Below, one piece after another: positions 24,195-26,335 of a stretch of DNA of 26,335 nucleotides (its first letter is position 1; every line of letters starts with the position of its first letter). The translations under genes and the position numbers were made by a program. The notes under the pieces were generated by a model, which saw nothing but the letters and a program-made list of their open reading frames with translations, was not told where the DNA came from and made no database searches. Source of the DNA: Deltaproteobacteria bacterium (GTDB lineage Bacteria > Myxococcota_A > UBA9160 > SMWR01); NCBI GenBank assembly GCA_019313605.1, contig JAFDAW010000040.1, positions 1 through 26,335 of the forward strand, written 5' to 3'.

Positions 24195-25163
24195 TTGAAT
24201 TCACCTGGCGTCATCGCCATTACCGGGCTCGGCTCTTATCTGGGGCGTTCTCTCGTCAAACGCCTACTGCGGCGGTCGCCCAAGATTCGAATCGTGGGTA
24301 TGGATCGCCGCCGCCCGTTCCGGCTCGATCCGCTCGTGCGCTTTCACACCGTCGATCTGACGGAACCCACTTCCGATAGCCGCGTCGCCGAGGTGCTCGC
24401 CGAGGAGCGAGCCGAAGTCGTCGTCCACACCGCCTTTCGGTCCGAGCCGACGGCAGATCTCGAGATGGATCACGAACTCGAGACGATCGGAAGCCTCCAC
24501 GTGATGAATGCCTGCGCGGCCGCCAAGGTCAAGCGGCTGGTCGTCACGTCGAGCACGATGCTCTACGGCCCCTGGCCCGACAATCCGAACTTCCTGACCG
24601 AGCAGCATCCGCTGCGTGGACACCCCGCCTCGCACTCGGTCTCCAATCGGATTCAGGTCGAGTCGCTGCTCGAGAAATGGCGCTCGCGCAATCCCGACAC
24701 CGACGTGACCGTGTTGCGAAATTGTTGGATCTTCGGGCCCACCTACACGGATCATGTGGTGCGCTATTTTTCACGACCGCTCGTCCCCAAGTTGATGGGA
24801 TACGACCCGCTGATGCAGTTCATCCACGAAGACGACTGTGTTCACGCGCTCGAAACCGCGACACTCCATCAACACCCCGGTGTGTTCAATGTGGTCGGCC
24901 CGGGTGTGCTGCCCCTGTCGACGATTCTTCGAATCGCCGGTAAGCGGATTCTGCCCACGCCGCCCACGATCCTCTACCGGATGGCCAACTATCCGTCCCA
25001 GGGTCAGACTGGAGACTCACCCGAAGGTTTCTACGACTACCTGCGCTACCTCTGGGTGGCCGACGGGCAGCGCGGCTGGGATGCTTTCGGTGAGCCGGTT
25101 TATACGACCCGCGAAGCCTGGATGTCGTTCGTTTCTACGCGGCGCATGAGGCGCTACCGGTGA
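24195..25163 (+). CDS. NAD(P)-dependent epimerase/SDR-like protein with altered active site
   Basis: The predicted protein has 322 aa. It is an extended-type SDR/epimerase Rossmann protein: the dinucleotide motif is ITGLGSYLG (residues 9-17), and TSSTMLYGP (119-126) matches the SDR strand that carries the catalytic Ser. The usual YxxxK is not present: the aligned place reads S148-VSN-R152 in ASHSVSNRIQVE, so the catalytic Tyr and Lys appear replaced. It may bind a nucleotide without classical redox chemistry. I chose TTG 24195 because GAGG precedes it and the Rossmann fold starts right after; an ATG at 24123 is possible but sits nine bases from the divergent amidohydrolase start. A PlsC-like acyltransferase follows 13 bp downstream, so the two probably share a lipid-related role (inference). 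Confidence 0.85.
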   Translation: MNSPGVIAITGLGSYLGRSLVKRLLRRSPKIRIVGMDRRRPFRLDPLVRFHTVDLTEPTSDSRVAEVLAEERAEVVVHTAFRSEPTADLEMDHELETIGSLHVMNACAAAKVKRLVVTSSTMLYGPWPDNPNFLTEQHPLRGHPASHSVSNRIQVESLLEKWRSRNPDTDVTVLRNCWIFGPTYTDHVVRYFSRPLVPKLMGYDPLMQFIHEDDCVHALETATLHQHPGVFNVVGPGVLPLSTILRIAGKRILPTPPTILYRMANYPSQGQTGDSPEGFYDYLRYLWVADGQRGWDAFGEPVYTTREAWMSFVSTRRMRRYR

Positions 25164-25176
25164 CGGGGAGGGCGCG

Positions 25177-26142
25177 ATGAGCGAAGAGATCGGCACCGAG
25201 TCGCCCGACGTGCTGAGCGCCGAACTTCGAGAAGCGCTCGACGGGCTTCGCGGAGAGATTCGCAGCCGCTTCCCCGAGCGAGAGCGGCCCTCCGTCGAGA
25301 GGATCGACTGGATGGAGATCATCCAGCAGATCCAGCGTCGTGTGAGCACGCTGGGGATGAGCGAGCGATCCGGCGAAGTCGATGAGTTCGGTATGGACGA
25401 AATCGTATTGCGCCGGGCGCGCCCGCTGCTCGAATTGCTCTACGAACGCTACTGGCGAATCGAACTTCACGGGATCGATCGGATCCCCGACACCGGTCCA
25501 TGTCTGCTCGTCGCCAATCGCTCGGGGTTGCTGCCCTACGACGGGTTGATGGTTTCCCACGCCATCTGGCGGAAGCGACCGAAGCTGCATCCGCGTTTCA
25601 TGGTTGCCGACTGGCTGATCACACTTCCATTTGTGCAGCCCTACCTCGCGCGACTCGGCGGTGTGCGGGCGTGTCGAGAGAACGCGGAGCGATTGATTCG
25701 CTCGGGCGGGAGCGTTCTGGTCTTTCCCGAGGGGCAGAAGGGTGCCGCAAAAGTGTTTCGCGAACGCTACCGGCTCAAGCGTTTCGGACGGGGTGGCGTG
25801 GTGCGCGTGGCTCTCGAGACGCGGATTCCGATCATTCCGATCGGCGTCGTCGGCGCGGAGGAGGCCCATCCGATCTTGTTCAAATGGAACGCCCCGGCGC
25901 GGGCGGTGGGGTTGCCATTTCTTCCGGTCACTCCGACTTTTCCGTTGTTCGGCCCGCTCGGGTTTCTCCCGCTGCCGACCAAGTGGGTGATTCGGATCGG
26001 CGAGCCGATTTCGATCGATCACCTGGCGCCCGATGTCGCCTCGGATGAACTGCTGATCTCGAGAATGAACGAGCAGCTTCGCTCGGAAGTCCAGCTCTTG
26101 ATCGACATGGGATTGAGCGACCGCGGTTCGGTCTGGGAATGA
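25177..26142 (+). CDS. PlsC-like lysophospholipid/glycerol acyltransferase with altered HxxxxD motif
   Basis: The protein has 321 aa. About 85 charged N-terminal residues, partly predicted helical, precede the acyltransferase fold. The fold has LLVANRSGLLPYDG (motif I region, residues 110-123), the GGVRACREN segment (161-169), FPEGQKG (motif III, 183-189) and IPIIPIGVVG (motif IV). In this superfamily motif I normally carries a catalytic His after Asn (NHxxxxD); here it is Arg115 (codon CGC), one transition from CAC. It may be inactive, or the sequence may contain an error. GGGGAGG five bases before the ATG supports the start. It is 13 bp after the SDR-like gene, so co-transcribed. Confidence 0.88.
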   Translation: MSEEIGTESPDVLSAELREALDGLRGEIRSRFPERERPSVERIDWMEIIQQIQRRVSTLGMSERSGEVDEFGMDEIVLRRARPLLELLYERYWRIELHGIDRIPDTGPCLLVANRSGLLPYDGLMVSHAIWRKRPKLHPRFMVADWLITLPFVQPYLARLGGVRACRENAERLIRSGGSVLVFPEGQKGAAKVFRERYRLKRFGRGGVVRVALETRIPIIPIGVVGAEEAHPILFKWNAPARAVGLPFLPVTPTFPLFGPLGFLPLPTKWVIRIGEPISIDHLAPDVASDELLISRMNEQLRSEVQLLIDMGLSDRGSVWE

Positions 26143-26151
26143 AGTAGCGCC

Positions 26152-26252
26152 GAGCCCTAGGAGCTTGACCCAAGACTGTCGCGGTAAGGTCCGAGCGTCG
26201 ATGCGCGCTGCTGGCAAGGCGCTCGATTGAGCCCTAGGAGCCAGACCCAAAG
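26152..26252 (+). repeat. Two copies of a 22-bp direct repeat after the acyltransferase gene
   Basis: GAGCCCTAGGAGC followed by two variable bases and GACCCAA occurs at 26152-26173 and 26231-26252. They are 79 bp apart in non-coding DNA just downstream of the acyltransferase stop. The second copy runs into a hairpin. The pattern resembles dispersed intergenic repeat elements. Confidence 0.6.
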
Positions 26253-26308
26253 GGTCTGGCGACGACGCAAAGAGAAGTCGAAGACTTCTCCAGCTAGCAG
26301 CGCTAGGG
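26242..26308 (+). terminator. Cluster of three hairpins at the right edge
   Basis: GCCAGACCC-AAA-GGGTCTGGC (26242-26262, 9-bp stem), GAGAAGTC-GAA-GACTTCTC (26274-26292, 8-bp stem) and CTAGC-AGC-GCTAG (26296-26308, 5-bp stem) follow in quick succession. None has a T-tract. The first is a plausible transcript-end hairpin for the SDR-acyltransferase unit. The stretch may be part of a REP-like element cut by the window edge. I see no gene in 26143-26335. Confidence 0.5.
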
Positions 26309-26335
26309 CGATTGAGAGCAACGCAGCCAGCGGTG

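Noticed and set aside
1..26335. CRISPR arrays, insertion sequences, tRNA or rRNA genes
   Set aside because: I saw no regularly spaced repeats, transposase-like frames or recognisable RNA genes in the window.

Overview
This window is GC-rich DNA from a Gram-negative bacterium. Its main content is a complete division and cell wall (dcw) cluster. A meso-diaminopimelate-type MurE, an FtsQ, a lipoprotein, a membrane-anchored ToxR-like/TolB-like/TPR regulator and an FtsI with a C-terminal PASTA domain together suggest a deltaproteobacteria-like lineage (Myxococcota, Desulfobacterota or Binatota). This placement is an inference from gene content only.

Layout: (1) 2-922 is the 3' part of an M11/gametolysin-like zinc metalloprotease, interrupted by one in-frame TAG. 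(2) 1054-3639 (minus) encodes a large membrane regulator: winged helix, three TM segments, TolB-like domain and TPRs. (3) 3863-4687 (plus) is a two-gene unit: a small lipoprotein resembling DUF4329 and a 74-aa CxxC/CxxC protein. (4) 4716-4853 (minus) may encode a 45-aa single-TM peptide. (5) 5027-22847 (minus) is the dcw cluster, transcribed right to left: mraZ-rsmH-ftsL-ftsI-murE-murF-mraY-murD-ftsW-murG-murC-murB-ftsQ-ftsA-ftsZ. (6) 23080-24114 (minus) is a class II histone-deacetylase-like amidohydrolase. (7) 24195-26142 (plus) is an SDR/epimerase-like gene followed by a PlsC-like acyltransferase. (8) 26143-26335 is a non-coding cluster of hairpins and direct repeats.

The dcw genes form one tightly coupled transcription unit. 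From rsmH to ftsQ almost every junction overlaps by 1-4 nt or is separated by only a few nt. The cluster starts at a convincing sigma70-type promoter followed by three GTGGN boxes at exact 10-bp spacing, which fits autoregulation by MraZ. The ftsQ-ftsA and ftsA-ftsZ gaps are the exceptions: both carry strong palindromes, so ftsA and ftsZ may be tuned separately. ddl and lpxC, common members of proteobacterial clusters, are absent here.

The clearest anomaly is in ftsW. A perfect 35-bp tandem duplication shifts the frame of this normally essential gene, and removing one copy restores a 400-aa FtsW. I did not find a clearly new defence or mobile system. The points most worth a second look are the ftsW duplication, the amber stop in the metalloprotease, the MraZ operator, the ftsA-ftsZ palindrome, the missing catalytic residues in both the SDR and the acyltransferase, and the small membrane peptide.
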